A stretch of 64,000 bases of DNA from Gelatoporia subvermispora B (GCA_000320605.2 KB445815.1:323790-387789), one strand, 5' to 3'. Positions 12,507-24,042 are shown, numbered from the stretch's first letter. Numbers and translations: made by a program. The notes: a model not told the origin generated them from the sequence alone.

Positions 12507-13788
12507 ATGACCTCCGCGAGCCATGACCTCTTGCAAACGCTTTCCGTTGGCCTCGCCCTTGACTGGATCCCGACGTTGACTCTTGTTTTCGGCGGGTGCT
12601 GCAGGTGCGCTGCAGTCATGCTCCGATTTTCGTTTCGACCTTTGACTAACAGCAACCGCTAGTAATGCAGTGACATTAGAGCAGCTTACTAGCCATTATC
12701 CCCAGTCCGGCGCGCTGGTTACCTTCTCCCAATATGTGTTCAACTCGCTATATGCGCTCTCGAAGCTTGTCACGTTCTCGCCACTTCCGAGGTTGAAGGC
12801 ACGCCGGACGCCTTTTCTGCCACTCCTGTTACAGGCTGTGTTGCTGTACACCGTGAATTTTCTGAACAATGCTGCTTTCGCATATCACATCCCGATGCCG
12901 GTGCACATAATCTTCCGGAGCGGCGGGCTTGTCGTCAGTATGCTTATGGGGCGGATCCTGATGCATAGACGGTGAGTACGACCATTATTATACCCGATGG
13001 GGCTGGGCAACTGATTTAGCCGAAGGTATTCTACGCTACAAACTATGTCCGTGCTACTTGTTACCGTCGGAATTCTCTTTACGACACTGTCTGCCTCTCA
13101 ATCGAAGGCGCGCACATCGCTCGTTGGATCTACGCCAGGAACCCACATGTCGACTTATGCCACAGGCATAGCCATCCTCACAGTCGCTCTTTTCTTTGCC
13201 GGTTTTCTCGGTATTGTGCAGGACTGGACAAACCAGAGGTATAATAGCGACCGTACGCATCCGAACGGTTCAGGTGCCGCCAAAGACAGTGCCTCGCTTC
13301 CCTGGCAGGAGGCGATGTTCTTCCACCACTTCCTCCCCCTTCCCATGTTTCTGCTCGCCAAAGCCGACTTGTCTATGCAGTTCAATGTTTTGAACTCGAG
13401 TCCGAGGATAGACTTAGTATATCCTGTCACATGGAGTCCTCTATCCATGAAGATTAGCGACACATCCCCTCCGCCCTGGGCTTTGTCAATCCCATCCGCA
13501 TATGTTCCCCTTCTACTGAACACCATCACGCAGGTCGTCTGCATATCCGGCGTGCAACGGCTCGCCTCCCGCGTGACCTCGCTCACTGTCACGCTGGTCC
13601 TTGCGGTGCGCAAAGCGGTATCGCTTATCATCAGCGTGATGCTCTTCAGTTCAGCGGGCAGAGCACGGATGGATAGCATGGACCTCGCTCTGATGTGGAC
13701 CGGTGCTGCGTTGGTGTTCGCTGGTACCATCGGATACTCGATCGGTACGGGAGCAGGTCGTGCGCCAAAGACGGACAAAACCGAGTAG
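12507..13788 (+). CDS. UDP-N-acetylglucosamine transporter homologue (Yea4/SLC35B4 type), 391 aa
   Basis: Three exons: 12507-12604, 12663-12971 and 13020-13788. Introns are 58 and 48 bp. The protein has about ten hydrophobic segments and the signature of the UAA nucleotide-sugar transporter family: FSQYVFNSL early, the strongly conserved HIIFRSGGLVVSMLMG followed by a basic RRYS, and a C-terminal block TVTLVLAVRKAVSLIIS. Members in yeast (Yea4) carry UDP-GlcNAc into the ER for chitin synthesis, and human SLC35B4 carries UDP-GlcNAc/UDP-xylose. Cell-wall supply is the likely role here. Exon 1 is short (33 codons), and the start is the first ATG leading into the hydrophobic helix GLALDWIPTLTLVFGG. 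A C-terminal fragment of a copy of this gene lies inverted at 6445-6665. Confidence 0.88.
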
Positions 13789-15440
13789 TCGCTGGAACTA
13801 GGAAATGTGCTGTGCACATTTTTCTTTCGTCCAAAGAGGTGTCCTGCTGTATGCCTATAGACCTAAAGTTGTAAACGTAGTACAGAGTGCAAGAGAGCAA
13901 CAGATTACAGGAAATCATGGCGACCCTTCATCAGCTTCTGCAAACATGTTTGATCAAAAGAAGTCGAAGGACGCATCAGTAGCCTCCGAATGACAGACTA
14001 AGATATAGGGTCAAACTGCGGGAAATGATGCAATCAATGAGAACACCTCAGTCGAATTGGGCGATGCCGCGTGCGTGCAAAGGGGCAGATATCTCGTCAA
14101 TAATTTGTTTCGTCTTTTCCTTGCCAATCTCGTGCGGATATCCTTCGTAGTACAACTCAAGCTCCCGCAATGAGGGAAACTGAGCCGCGTCGTTCAGAAT
14201 GCGAGCGAGATTTTCGAGATAGGAGAGCTCTGGTGTGCCATTGAGATCGCTCTGCAGGTCGAGTTGCTCAAGTGAGGACGGTGCGATACATGACACGAGC
14301 TCGTATAGGTGCGGAAGGTGCCAAGGCTGAGTATAAATGGAAAGTGCCCGAAGGGACCGCGCAGACTTGAGTGCTTCTTTGAATGCGTTCAAATCTGAAA
14401 CGGGCATGAGATCGCTGACAGCACCTTGGAACCATATGCACAAACCTCGCGCATTAGGCGTTTCGTTCTCAGAAACAGAGCTCATATCAATGGTAAGTTT
14501 TGTCAGACTTCTTGCAGCTTTCTGGAGCAATGTTGGAATGGCAGCCCAGTCCGAAGGTTCATGCGTTATGACATGCAGCCCCTGCGTGCGAAAGCCATTT
14601 GGAGCGCCGGCAAGGAGGGTCAGAACTTGAGTCCCGCTCAGACACAGCAGGCGCAAATTGTTATCAAGCCTTGACATCCTGCGTATCACGTCGCCCATGA
14701 TGAGGTCATGTAAAAGGCCAGAGTCATGTAATCTGCGATCGTCGCACAGATCTAGATCCCGGATAGTGAGAAATATGGAGAGTACTTTGATCATGAAATT
14801 TGAATGCAGCATGATGTCTGGACATCTGACTCGAAGGTGTTGCAGGCAACCAATGGAGGAAAATGCGAATGGGTCCAGGGAGACCTCCGTTTCCGGTAGG
14901 TACAAACCGAGGTGTGTCACAGAGCCGAGGTTTTTTGCAATAGAATCGTAAAAGTATTCGCAGTCTAGACTAGAACGAAGGGATATATTCAATGTTATAA
15001 CGTGCAGACCAATGTGAGGAGCTGTCTGCAAGAGTCGGTGGAAGCGTTCTATGTCGCGAGACCTGTTGAACGATGTTTCGCCAAATAGATAGCGTCTAGA
15101 GCGCGGTAACCATGTTCTGCACGTAAGGCTACAAGCTCGAAGTGCTCGAAGGTTCCCTGAAGGAAATCAACGATGATGTCCACAATCTCAGCTGGAAAGC
15201 GAAAAGCCACGCTGTCGTGGCTTTCGGCCATAACGCACGTGCCTCAGCTCCAGACGGTGAACACTGAGAAAAGGGTCAGTCAGGATTGTTCCACGATTTC
15301 CTTACCAGATGATATCCACTGGACTCGCCTCGTACGACTCTGAGATTGAAATGTTCAGGACGCCGTGTTGCCAGTGTCTAGGTCAGTTGATAGTCTTCTT
15401 CAAGCAGCTCAGGCAGGACGCTTCAGATGATCGACGGTCG
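13575..15440. repeat. segmental duplication, copy B (source-like copy)
   Basis: This block, containing the transporter 3' end (+), the spacer and an F-box gene (-) with its 5' flank, matches copy A (about 5030-6665) in inverted orientation. Here the transporter is complete, so this copy probably keeps the original arrangement and copy A is the derived one. The edges were judged by eye. Confidence 0.7.
14048..15231 (-). pseudogene. F-box/LRR-like gene with a frameshift in the F-box (copy B)
   Basis: Starting at 15231 the frame reads MAESHDSV..FPAEIVDIIVDFLQ and then loses phase. Compared with copy A there is one base fewer around 15150-15165. In the shifted frame the F-box continues as LRALRACSLTCRTWLPRSRR and then runs open for 327 codons to the stop at 14048. 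The body contains LRR-like motifs such as SLTKLTIDM, SLRALSIYT and SLRELELYYEG. Either the base was lost and the gene is a pseudogene, or this is a sequencing error, or translation starts at the internal Met at 15031 and gives a protein without an F-box. The otherwise long open frame argues for recent inactivation or an error. Confidence 0.7.
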
Positions 15441-15932
15441 CCCAAAATGAGAAGTTCAACTTCAGCACCACGTGCACGTGCCAGCCAATTATCATCACCG
15501 TAGTACGGAAGCTTCAAGCCGCAATCAGACGAGTACCGGCTGAACGCGTACGAACGACTTGAGCGTAGCTATCGTAAGCGCATAATTTTACTCGTCACTG
15601 TCTAGCCCGACTAACATGTGGTATGGCATGCAGGATTCGCCGTAGAGGGTGATGGGAGATAGAATTCTACGATTGTTACATATCTCATGAGATATCGGAG
15701 CCATGAGCCATATGCCCTCCGATGAGGGAACCACAAAGCCAGACTACGCTGCGCAGAGCTATTCTCTGGTATATTCGGTGACAATACAGGTCCATGATTT
15801 CCCGATGCCCAGCCGCAAGTGCGGAACCCTGACCGTTAACCTGTAAAAGTTCGACACTGAAGTAAATCAATCCCTCTCTTCTCTTTCGTCTGACACTGTA
15901 TAGTTAACAAGATGAGACGAAAGAGGTCACGA
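15232..15932. other. intergenic; no gene seen
   Basis: The upstream flank of the copy-B F-box gene and the 3' flank of the next F-box gene. The first 200 bp belongs to the duplicated block. Nothing else was recognised. Confidence 0.45.
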
Positions 15933-17120
15933 TCAAGATGGCCACCACACACATTCTACCTGAAGCATACTGCCAATAGCCTGTGACTTGAAAATCTCCA
16001 TAACCGCGCGCCTGAACTCCGTCCGGTCTACACTGTGCCAATGCCCATGCAGCTCAAGGTTGAAGGAACGAAAGACTGGGAACCGTGCAGTGTCGTTTAG
16101 AAGTGCCGAAAGCCTCCTGAAGTGAGCTAAATGCGGGGGACCATCGCCATGTAGATCAACAGTGAGTTCTCTGAGTTGCGAAGTCGGGGTGCGAGATAAG
16201 ATTGCATTGATCAACTGGATGTCTCCGGGTTGCCCGGTGAGCCAGAGGCAATCGAGGACATGTGAAGATTTCAGAACCTTTGCGAAGGCGAGGGGCACTA
16301 ACTTACGATGAGACTTCCGCATACACGTACATGAAGTAGGGTTCACACCTTCGTTCCACGAGGCGCCAGGGTACATAAGCATGTGCGTCATATCGATATC
16401 AAGGCCCCGTAATGAATCCACCACGGTGTCCAAAACCCTAAACACATTCGTCCACTCCGATTCATCGTACATCGTCACTTGGAGCTCTTCCAGTTTCTTC
16501 GGTGGACATAAGGGGAAGCAGCACGAGAGTACATCACCCGCACCGCCGCTGTAGGAAAGAGCTTTGAGGGGCAGCTGAGCGAGAGCAGCCGCAAAGATCC
16601 CTAATTGAGGATCATGCGCAATTTGAGGCCTCATCGTCGTGTCATGAGGGCGTAGTATCTGGATTGTTGGGTAGGCATTGAGGAATACGGCGAGCTTAGA
16701 GATGTTATTCAGTGCGCCTGCGCCATGCAGCCCCAACTTACGCACTGGTCCGAGCCGTGCGAAAGCAGTGAGGGGCGTCGGGTAGAAAGAGGTGCACGTC
16801 AACGACAACTCTTCCACATGGTTGAGATGATATACAACTGGTGGGAATATAGCCAGGTCGATACGGCGTTGTTGAAACGCCGCAACATGCAAGACCTTGA
16901 CGTATTGGCCCAAGTGCGGAGACCGCTGCATGAGACGCGAGAACTTGATCATATTCCGGATGGAGAGGTGTATAGAGCCGAAGAGGTGAGTCCTGGTGGA
17001 CGGGAGCCATGCACGGCAGGTCAGGCTGCAAGTTTTGAGCGCGCTGAGATCGTCGTAAAGAAAGTCAATGATGGTGTCAATGAGTTCGGGTGGTAGTCGT
17101 GGGATGTGGGTGGCAGACAT
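15933..17120 (-). CDS. F-box/LRR-like protein, 395 aa
   Basis: One long open frame. The F-box is at the N-terminus: LPPELIDTIIDFLYDDLSAL followed by KTCSLTCRAWLPSTRTHLFG. The rest is a series of degenerate leucine-rich stretches (VEELSLTC, KLGLHGAG, SLRGLDIDM, QLRELTVDL). F-box proteins recruit substrates to the SCF ubiquitin ligase through Skp1; the target is unknown. A possible 51-bp intron (GTGTGAACCC...AAGTTAG, about 16301-16351) lies in phase, and its removal would give WNE joined to VPLAFAK, closer to the paralogues that have an intron at this point. Both forms stay open. It is divergent from the F-box gene at 17418. Confidence 0.85.
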   Translation of the reverse strand: MSATHIPRLPPELIDTIIDFLYDDLSALKTCSLTCRAWLPSTRTHLFGSIHLSIRNMIKFSRLMQRSPHLGQYVKVLHVAAFQQRRIDLAIFPPVVYHLNHVEELSLTCTSFYPTPLTAFARLGPVRKLGLHGAGALNNISKLAVFLNAYPTIQILRPHDTTMRPQIAHDPQLGIFAAALAQLPLKALSYSGGAGDVLSCCFPLCPPKKLEELQVTMYDESEWTNVFRVLDTVVDSLRGLDIDMTHMLMYPGASWNEGVNPTSCTCMRKSHRKLVPLAFAKVLKSSHVLDCLWLTGQPGDIQLINAILSRTPTSQLRELTVDLHGDGPPHLAHFRRLSALLNDTARFPVFRSFNLELHGHWHSVDRTEFRRAVMEIFKSQAIGSMLQVECVWWPS

Positions 17121-17417
17121 AGTTTGGCCGGTTTCGTGAGTATCTGTAAATCTAGTGTATTAATGTCCCTCGGATGGACTTGTGAATCGTCGTCGCAGTT
17201 GAGAATGAGAATGGTCATTCGCGCGAGTCTCCGAGACCTGTGGCCTGTATACTCGAGCACAAGGCGGGTGATCGGCTCGGCTCGACCCGAAGCGGACCGG
17301 CGCACCTCCGAGCTCATAGCCACTGGAGTCTGGACAACTTCTGTCGTCCGACTACAGCTGCGGACAACTCGAGCTATCCGGTCTGCATTCTGTCCTCCAT
17401 CCCGGTATCACTTGAAT
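17121..17417. promoter_or_regulatory. divergent intergenic promoter region between two F-box genes
   Basis: A 297-bp gap separates the ATGs of two oppositely transcribed F-box genes, so both promoters must lie here. The frame of the plus gene extends upstream into this interval without a recognisable domain, which suggests chance. No TATA or named operator was identified. Confidence 0.45.
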
Positions 17418-18670
17418 ATGACCACTCGTCAATCCAGAGATATCAAATCTCTGCCACCAGAGCTTCTCATGATGATTACGGATTGCCTTTCTGATGACAC
17501 AGAGGCCCTGATCTCTTGTAGCTTACTTTCAAGAATCTGGGTCGCACCCACTCGCAAATATCTCTTTCGAAGCGTCTTCCTCTCGATTCTCAACATGCGC
17601 GCGTTTGTACAACTCCTCTCTGCATCGCCAAGCATTGGCAAATATGTGAAGACGTTGAACATCTCACTCTCTTCTGCTGACGATGACCTTTTCTTGCCGT
17701 TCATCACATCGCGTCTGGATTCGGTACAAGAGCTCTGCTTTGATATAGAGAGCAGAGGGGTTGTAATCCGCCCATCACCATTCGCAGGAATCGGACCCGT
17801 GCGCCGTCTCATTATCAAAGGCCATCATGTCATGCAAAATGCGGCTTCCATCGCGTACTTACTCAACGAGCATCTTACCATGAAGGACCTCGAGCTGCGA
17901 GAAATCACCGACTGGACTGTCGCCGTCAACGACCGCGGAATGAGTGCGCTACGCCGTTCCCTTGCGCGCCCGCGCTTGGTGTCTTTAATTGTGATGGGAA
18001 AGGGAGTTACCCATGCGTTGGCCTCTTGCCTCGGCGAGGGAGACAAACAGAGCGGTCTGGTGGAGTTGATCGCAGATCTCTTGATGGCTACCGACTGCAA
18101 CGCCATCGCTCGGATTGTCGGTAGTGCGGCCAACTCCCTGGACTTCCTGAGCATCAACATGCGTTCTATGCGGTCAGACGATGTGTCCGAGAACGATGGT
18201 AGGCGATTTCCTAGATAGTGATACGCCCATCCTGATTACTGCCGAAAGTGGACGAACTAGCCCAGGTCCTCAACGAGGTGACGTCCCTGGGATCTCTTCG
18301 ACTGGTCATGGACGCCGATAATGCTCCATTCTTGGCGGACCTCCTCTGTCAGGTCTCGTTGCCTGAGCTCAGGAAACTCCATATATCCATCACGTGTTAC
18401 GAACCTACCGTTCTCTCCGTCCTCGAGAAACTATCCCAGAATTTGATCAATTCGAGGAGTTTCCCTGCATTGCGCGTCTGTGAACTCATACTAGAAGGCT
18501 ATCCTGTCGACGCACGTCAAGAAGAGTTCCAAGAGGCAGTGGAGAGGTTGTACTCCTCTATTCAATCCAGACAGGTAGTGGACATCCAATGTAAGAGAAT
18601 AACTTATCTCGAATGCCAGCATCTAATATTCTCAGCCAGTCCAATAACATCGCACCTTCAGCTTTGTTAA
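17418..18670 (+). CDS. F-box/LRR-like protein, 385 aa
   Basis: Exons 17418-18198, 18249-18590 and 18636-18670 (introns 50 and 45 bp; 1158 nt). The N-terminal F-box reads LPPELLMMITDCLSDDTEAL, then ISCSLLSRIWVAPTRKYLFR. Later motifs SPFAGIGPVRRLIIKG and SLRLVMD match the same positions in the neighbouring paralogues. The last exon is tiny and is supported by intron placement: the paralogues at 19586 and 21559 also have an intron just after the residues that precede it. The start is the ATG that begins the conserved F-box block, although the frame is open upstream. Confidence 0.85.
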
Positions 18671-19585
18671 TCAACACCACCATGGGCTGCATCGATGCCC
18701 GGAACGGTACATCGGAAAGTGTGCCAAGCTCCCGCGCATCATTGGACAACGTCTACGTGGCCGCTCTTCGCATTCCACTAGTACCCTCTCATTCAAAACT
18801 TCGCGGTGTACGATTATGACACGCACTGTCCTGCATGAGACGCCACGAAGCCATGGGCCTCTCCGAGAGTAGGCTTGATGAACATGATGGCGCTCTTCAT
18901 CCTGCTAGTGGCGTCATAATATGTTATCCACAGCTGCGCCTCGCCTGATGGCATCCCTTTTCCGTACACCCTGAATGTGTGTGCGTACTCCTGGAGTGCC
19001 TAATCAGGGCCAGGTGAGGATGCTGATCCCCTCCGCATTCCACTACGCTAATCTCCGTCGTAGTCGCTCATGCCGTTCACATATCCATCCAGCCCGTACG
19101 TATTTGCTACGACCGGTATCTAACCAGACATCTCCCAGGCCACTCAGCCCGATGGTAGTCTCTGATGTAGACGATATGGTGGACAAGAGCATCTTTCATC
19201 TCAACCTGACCTGTCCGAGCCCATTGGTCCCCGAGGAGGTGTATTCAATGTGCGTTCACGCAATGCAGCTTTGAGACAATGCTTACAACGGCTACAATTG
19301 ATTGAATTTCGGAGTAGGTAAAGAGCGCAGCGAATGGTCAAACAATCTATTATCGCTCGCCTTGTCTACGGATCTCGGGGGCCCTGTGATAGTCTCTAGA
19401 AAGTATCTACTCTACTCATTTGGAAGTAGGAACGGACGCAATATTCTACCACATACGGCAGGATTTGCCTCGTGCTTGAACCACGAGGTCAACTGTCTAC
19501 GCATAATATCGCCGAAGCCCGTTGCATGACGGCATGCCTTGCTGGCAGACTCGATAGTAGTATGGCGGCAAATGTCAACGCCCAG
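18671..19585. other. intergenic, convergent; no gene seen
   Basis: 900 bp between the 3' ends of two F-box genes. Several short open frames on the plus strand show no domain and no similarity to the F-box family. Confidence 0.45.
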
Positions 19586-20939
19586 TCAACGATACATATA
19601 ATAGGCACTCTCAAAGCCGTCGCGATACCGCACTGCAGAGGTGGAGGTGGAGGTGTCAGAAAGGGCAAAGATAAGATGAAGCGTGCTTACATTCCAGTTG
19701 CAAATTATTATGATCATGCAGTGGGGCGAAAAGGGCGACGACGGCTTGTTTATACTTCTCCCAGGCTTCCTCCGGCCGCACAAAGGCCTGAATTTGGATC
19801 GATATCTCCCGAAGTCGCGATGTGCGGCACCTATCCAGTAGATGGTCGCGCAACGATGCAAGGCCGGATAACTCGCGGATGCCTCCGTTAGCGAACCCGA
19901 ATTCCAAGTGTAGCTCCTGGAGCTGTGGTGCCTCGATGCGTGGCAATAATGTGATGATGAACTTCGAGTTCGATATGTTCGCCTCGAGGATCAAGTGTGT
20001 CAATTTGGGACAATTGAAGATGGATGCCAGGGTGGGTAATGCTGCACACCACCATTAGGGCTCAGTGATTCGAAGAGGTAAGTTGCACATACTTGGTTCG
20101 TCCCAACGCTGCCTAGTCATCGTGATGCTGAGACACTTCAGGGAATGCCTCGTCGTGTTCATCACGCACGATACGGGTCGCCACTCGACATGCGCGTCTG
20201 CCATTTCGATCCTCAACTCCTGAATAGCCTCTGGTGGCCTCGTTGCCAGGCAAGGTGCCAATATCTCGCACGCGTTGCCATTCGTCTTGAGGCGTTTTAG
20301 CCGGAGCTTGGACAGCGCCTGGCTGAATATGTCCAAGTCCTCATGCGAATCGGCGTAACCCTCGGGATAGAGGGATATGGTGAAGACGAGGTCCGCAACG
20401 AATGGGAGTGCGTCGAAATATGCCGCAAGGGTCGGAAGGTGCCACGCAGCCATGATCTCAAACCAGAGCTTCTTCACCGGACCGATGCCGCTGACAGACT
20501 TCGCGAGCGGGAGTTCGCGAAATGGACAGAGGAAGGCGAGCTCTTCTACGTTTCCGAGCTTCCCAGAGATAACGAGGAAGAGTTCACGCTGTGCAGGTGT
20601 CTTCGGGACGCTACGGAAGAGCTTAACGCAGCTGCCGAGGTGAGGCGAATCCTGTAGGAGACGGTCGAATTGACTGAACATATTGTCTGAGATGCTGATG
20701 CATCGGAAGAGATGGCTTCTGGACGATGGATACCATGCGCGAGAGATGAGGCTTGCAGCTCGTAGCGGAGACTGGTCGCAGGAGTCAATCAAGGCGATGT
20801 TGACCTTGTCAATGAGCTCTTGTGGCAATTTCGACGCTGCGCTGGCTGGGCGGCCGATGTCGTTCGCAACGGCCTCGACTGCTGTCACGACGTTGAATAC
20901 TCGACTTCAAGCTAATTGTGCGAGTTGGAACTCACCCAT
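19586..20939 (-). CDS. F-box protein, 396 aa (tandem copy 1)
   Basis: Four exons on the minus strand: 20939-20936 (only ATGG), 20881-20093, 20041-19691 and 19632-19586, i.e. lengths 4/789/351/47. The 4-nt first exon is spliced by GTGAGTTCC...GTGACAG, so that the start codon plus one base join CAGTCGAG. Without it no ATG opens the F-box frame. The N-terminus then reads KLPQELIDKVNIAL and AASLISRAWYPSSRSHLFRC, an F-box. Blocks GIGPVKKLWFEIM and LQELHLEFGF follow. The C-terminus is LRYRDGFESAYYMYR. The tandem neighbour at 21559 has exactly the same exon lengths, which strongly supports the model. Confidence 0.88.
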
Positions 20940-21558
20940 GGCACGCTGACAGTAAGTGTCCTCGCTCTGAAGTGTTGAGCTCGACCGAAGCGGTTGGGTA
21001 TTGTATTTCACCACACCGCGCAATTTTTGAAATCAGATCGTACGTGACTATTGAATGGCGCGACAACGGCGGTTCCCGCAGCGTGTCAGGGACGCCGTGC
21101 ATGATCGCGACTGACGTACAGCGCTCAGCAAAGCGCTCTGACGGCACTCGTGTGCTGGTTACTTCGCCTTCGGCGGTATCGTACTTTCTGAGAGGCTTCA
21201 AGTCTGCTTCAGCTCCTTGGATTCTTCAAGATATCTCTCTCCACTTAGTGAAGGTTGCTTCGATGCCCTCTGATTCATTCATTCGTCATGTTATGACTGC
21301 AGTCTCATCCACCGGGCTTATTACCTAAATCGCAGAGCTACGTACATATACACAAATATCTGCGGCTTGTTGTTGTTCATTTCTCGCACTGTCTCCTGCT
21401 TCTGATCTGGAAGGCCCACTGTTATGTCAATGAAGTTTTTGGTACCTTCCAGAACGAATCATCCGGTTCGGCCTTGGGGTCCTGTCCTCGTGACGTAGGA
21501 CACCGACCAAATACCATGGCCACGGGTACGCGAGTGTAAGCGTACACTTGTCTTCTGG
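20940..21558. other. spacer between tandem F-box genes
   Basis: 620 bp of non-coding sequence containing the promoter of copy 1 and the 3' end of copy 2. No domain-bearing frame was seen. Confidence 0.45.
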
Positions 21559-22910
21559 TCAGCGATCCTCATAGTACTCGTTCTCCCAGGAGGAAAGGTA
21601 TCGCACTGGAACAGTAGATATATAACTGAGACGCGACGAGGATTAGGTCCTAGACACTTACAGTCTAATCGCAAGACATTCATACTTTGCAACGGTACGA
21701 ACAGAGCGAAGATTGATTGCTTATAATATTCCCAAGCTGTTTGAGGGAGAACAAGGGCTTCAATCTTGATCGAGATGTGCTGAAGCCGGAAATTGTAATA
21801 CATATGGGTGAGACGCTCACGCAAGAGCGTTAGATAGGATAACTCGGGCATTCCGTCGTTAAAGAACCGCAACTCCAAACTTAACTCCTGGAGTTGCGGT
21901 GCCTCGATGAATGGCAACAGCGCGATGACAAATTTCGAGTTCGAGACTTTCGCTTTGAGCATCATATGGGTTAGCTTTGGGAACTGAAGATCGGATGTCA
22001 ATGTGGGTAGAACTTCGCCCCACTGTTAGTACGCAGCAAGCGAAAGACGTGAACACTTACCTGGGTCGTCCCAACGCTGCCTGCTTATCGTAATGCTCAG
22101 ACGCTTCAAAGAATGTTTCGTTGTATCAATAACGCAGGACACAGGTAGCCACTCCAGGTGGAGGTCTCGTATCTCAATGTCCAGCTCCTGTACCATCTCT
22201 TGCGGCTTTGCCAACAAGCAAGGTGCTAAGATCTCGCATGCATTGCCGTCGGTGTCGAGATGTTTGAGCCTAAGCTTGGACAATGCATCGCCAAATGTCT
22301 TTAAGTCTTCGGGTGAGTCGGCTTGGTCTTGTGGATAGTGGTAGATGGTGAAGGTGAGATCCTCTATTAACGGGAAGGCGTCGAGATAAGCCGCAAGGGT
22401 CAGAAAATCCCATGTATCCGAGATGACTTCGAACGAGAGTTTCTTCACCGGCCCAATCTTGCACACGGACTCTGCAGGTGGAAGTTCGCGGACTTGACAA
22501 AAGAAGGCGAGGTCCTCTACGTTTCCAAGCTTCCGGCATATAGAAGAGAAGAGCTCGCGCTGTGACTGCGTCTTTGGCGCGGTACGAAGGACTTTGACGC
22601 AGCCGCCGAAATGAGGTGAATCTCGCAGGAGACGATCGAACCGCGAGAATTGACTCTCAAAGACGCCGATGCAGCGAAAAAAGTAAGTCCTCGATGACGG
22701 ATACCACGCATGGGAGATGAGGCTGGCAGCCCGCAGTGGAGACGAGACGGAGGGGCTGCAAAGGGCAGCATTGATCTTGTCTATGAGCTCCTGCGGCAAT
22801 TTCGACGCTATGCTGACCCGGTGATCAGTGTCATTTGCATTTGTTTCGACTTAAATGACAATGTTAGAACGTCAGCTGTGTACTGATTGCACGAGTAAGA
22901 ACTCACCCAT
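21559..22910 (-). CDS. F-box protein, 396 aa (tandem copy 2)
   Basis: Four exons: 22910-22907 (ATGG), 22849-22061, 22012-21662 and 21605-21559, again 4/789/351/47 nt. The first intron is GTGAGTTCTT...ATTTAAG. Protein blocks parallel copy 1: SKLPQELIDKINAAL, AASLISHAWYPSSRTYFFRC, KIGPVKKLSFEVI, LQELSLELRFF and the C-terminal LRYLSSWENEYYEDR. Third-intron splicing uses the AG of GGCGAAG, not the earlier CTAACAG, because only that keeps the phase and restores the conserved PTL after DDP. The two genes are clearly products of a tandem duplication and diverge mostly at substitutions, not indels. The likely role is a substrate adaptor for SCF. Confidence 0.88.
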
Positions 22911-23288
22911 GACTGTATCCAAGTGTCTGCCCTGGCAATGCAGATGAAAGAGTCCCGATTTTGCTCAAGTACGTCGTGGGTTCTGCCTGGTAATCCGTGT
23001 GTGGCTGCTGCTCGGTTCCCATGGCATGACGTCGGCACGTCCCGGCGAGTCACAGATGCTGCACAAAAATGCATGTCTACGACCCTGACGCACTGCGCTC
23101 CACAGAGTGCATTGGATAGGACTCGTCTATAATCACGGCTGTTCCGGTCTGCTGACTTCTGTAAGGAGGGTCTTCGTCTGGCGTTCCTCGACTTGTAGGA
23201 TCTCGTATAATTTCCCGGCTGTCTTAGTGTCGAATAGTGATTTCTGTCCGCCATACTTTTGGGGAGCATAGTGGTACTACGGGAGATC
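22911..23288. other. spacer upstream of F-box copy 2
   Basis: Contains the presumed promoter of the gene at 21559 and the 3' flank of the split F-box gene. Nothing else was seen. Confidence 0.45.
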
Positions 23289-24004
23289 TCAGGCATGTAC
23301 AGGATACAACGGGTGTACATAAGCGGAAAGATCGAGGAGACTCGCAAGAACCGCAACGTCGTGTTTGCCATCAGCATCGTACTGTAAGGTCAGGTGCACG
23401 TGCTCTAGGTGCGTAGGACAGACATGGGATATCAATGCCACCGCGACCGTACTGTGCCATGCTTTGGCCCAGACTGTGAACGAGCGCAGGCTCGTGAGGG
23501 AGGCATAAGAGTCGCCGAAAATTGGCATGGCTTGTAGAACATGGTGTCAGCTTCCGTCTAAGGGGCTTGTGCGAATGCATGCATACCTAGAATGTCGTGC
23601 TGTCTTGCCCAATGCAAGCGGCAATTGAGGACACTCAGAAAGCTGGAAAATAGTCCAAGGAGCTGGGAGAAGTCATCCCAGTTCGTGCATACGCCGTCCT
23701 GGAAGTGTCGTGTTCGCACATTGCTCTGCGGCTGAAGAGATATGCAGTGCGCAAGGAGACCGCAGGTACGATCATCGACGTCAACCTTTTCTACATGAAG
23801 GGTCGCTAGTGCATCAACCAGTGGCGTCACGACCTTGGAATCAACCTCGAAGGCTGTCTGCCTGGAATTCTTCAGTGCAAGCTCTTTCAGCGATGGAAAT
23901 AGAGCCAAGTATCCGGCGAGCGCTGTGATTTCGTCTGGCGTTGACTTAAACGAACCGAGAATGGTCAGACGCGTCACCGGGCCTATTTGGGCGAATGAGA
24001 TCGG
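23289..24004 (-). pseudogene. 3' half of an F-box/LRR gene split by a transposon
   Basis: Two exons: 24004-23587 and 23530-23289, with a 56-bp intron GTATGC...CTACAAG. The frame begins abruptly with PISFAQIGPVTRLTILGSFK, the mid-protein block that the other F-box paralogues have as GIGPVRRLIIKG. It has no F-box and no start codon of its own. Immediately upstream is the 9-bp target duplication and then the transposon. The missing N-terminal half lies 6.4 kb away at 30424-30789 on the same strand. The tail (LDLSAYVHPLYPVHA) looks like a natural C-terminus. Confidence 0.9.
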
Positions 24005-24013
24005 GGGTGAGGC
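24005..24013. repeat. left target-site duplication
   Basis: GGGTGAGGC directly outside the left end of the element, repeated at 30415-30423. Because neighbouring bases also match (11 identical bases in all), the true duplication could be 7 to 11 bp depending on where the ends are drawn. Confidence 0.85.
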
Positions 24014-24042
24014 CAGGCTCTTGAACCATCCGTCGCTGTAGA
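24014..24042 (+). repeat. left terminal inverted repeat
   Basis: Starts CAGGCTCTTGAACCATCC and continues GTCGCTGTAGA. It mirrors 30386-30414 with two mismatches. A shorter, oppositely oriented relative of its core occurs at 24162-24176. Confidence 0.85.

Noticed and set aside
22013..22025. Acceptor CTAACAG for the second intron of the F-box gene at 21559
   Set aside because: It gives the wrong phase; the AG in GGCGAAG keeps the frame and matches the exon length of the tandem copy.
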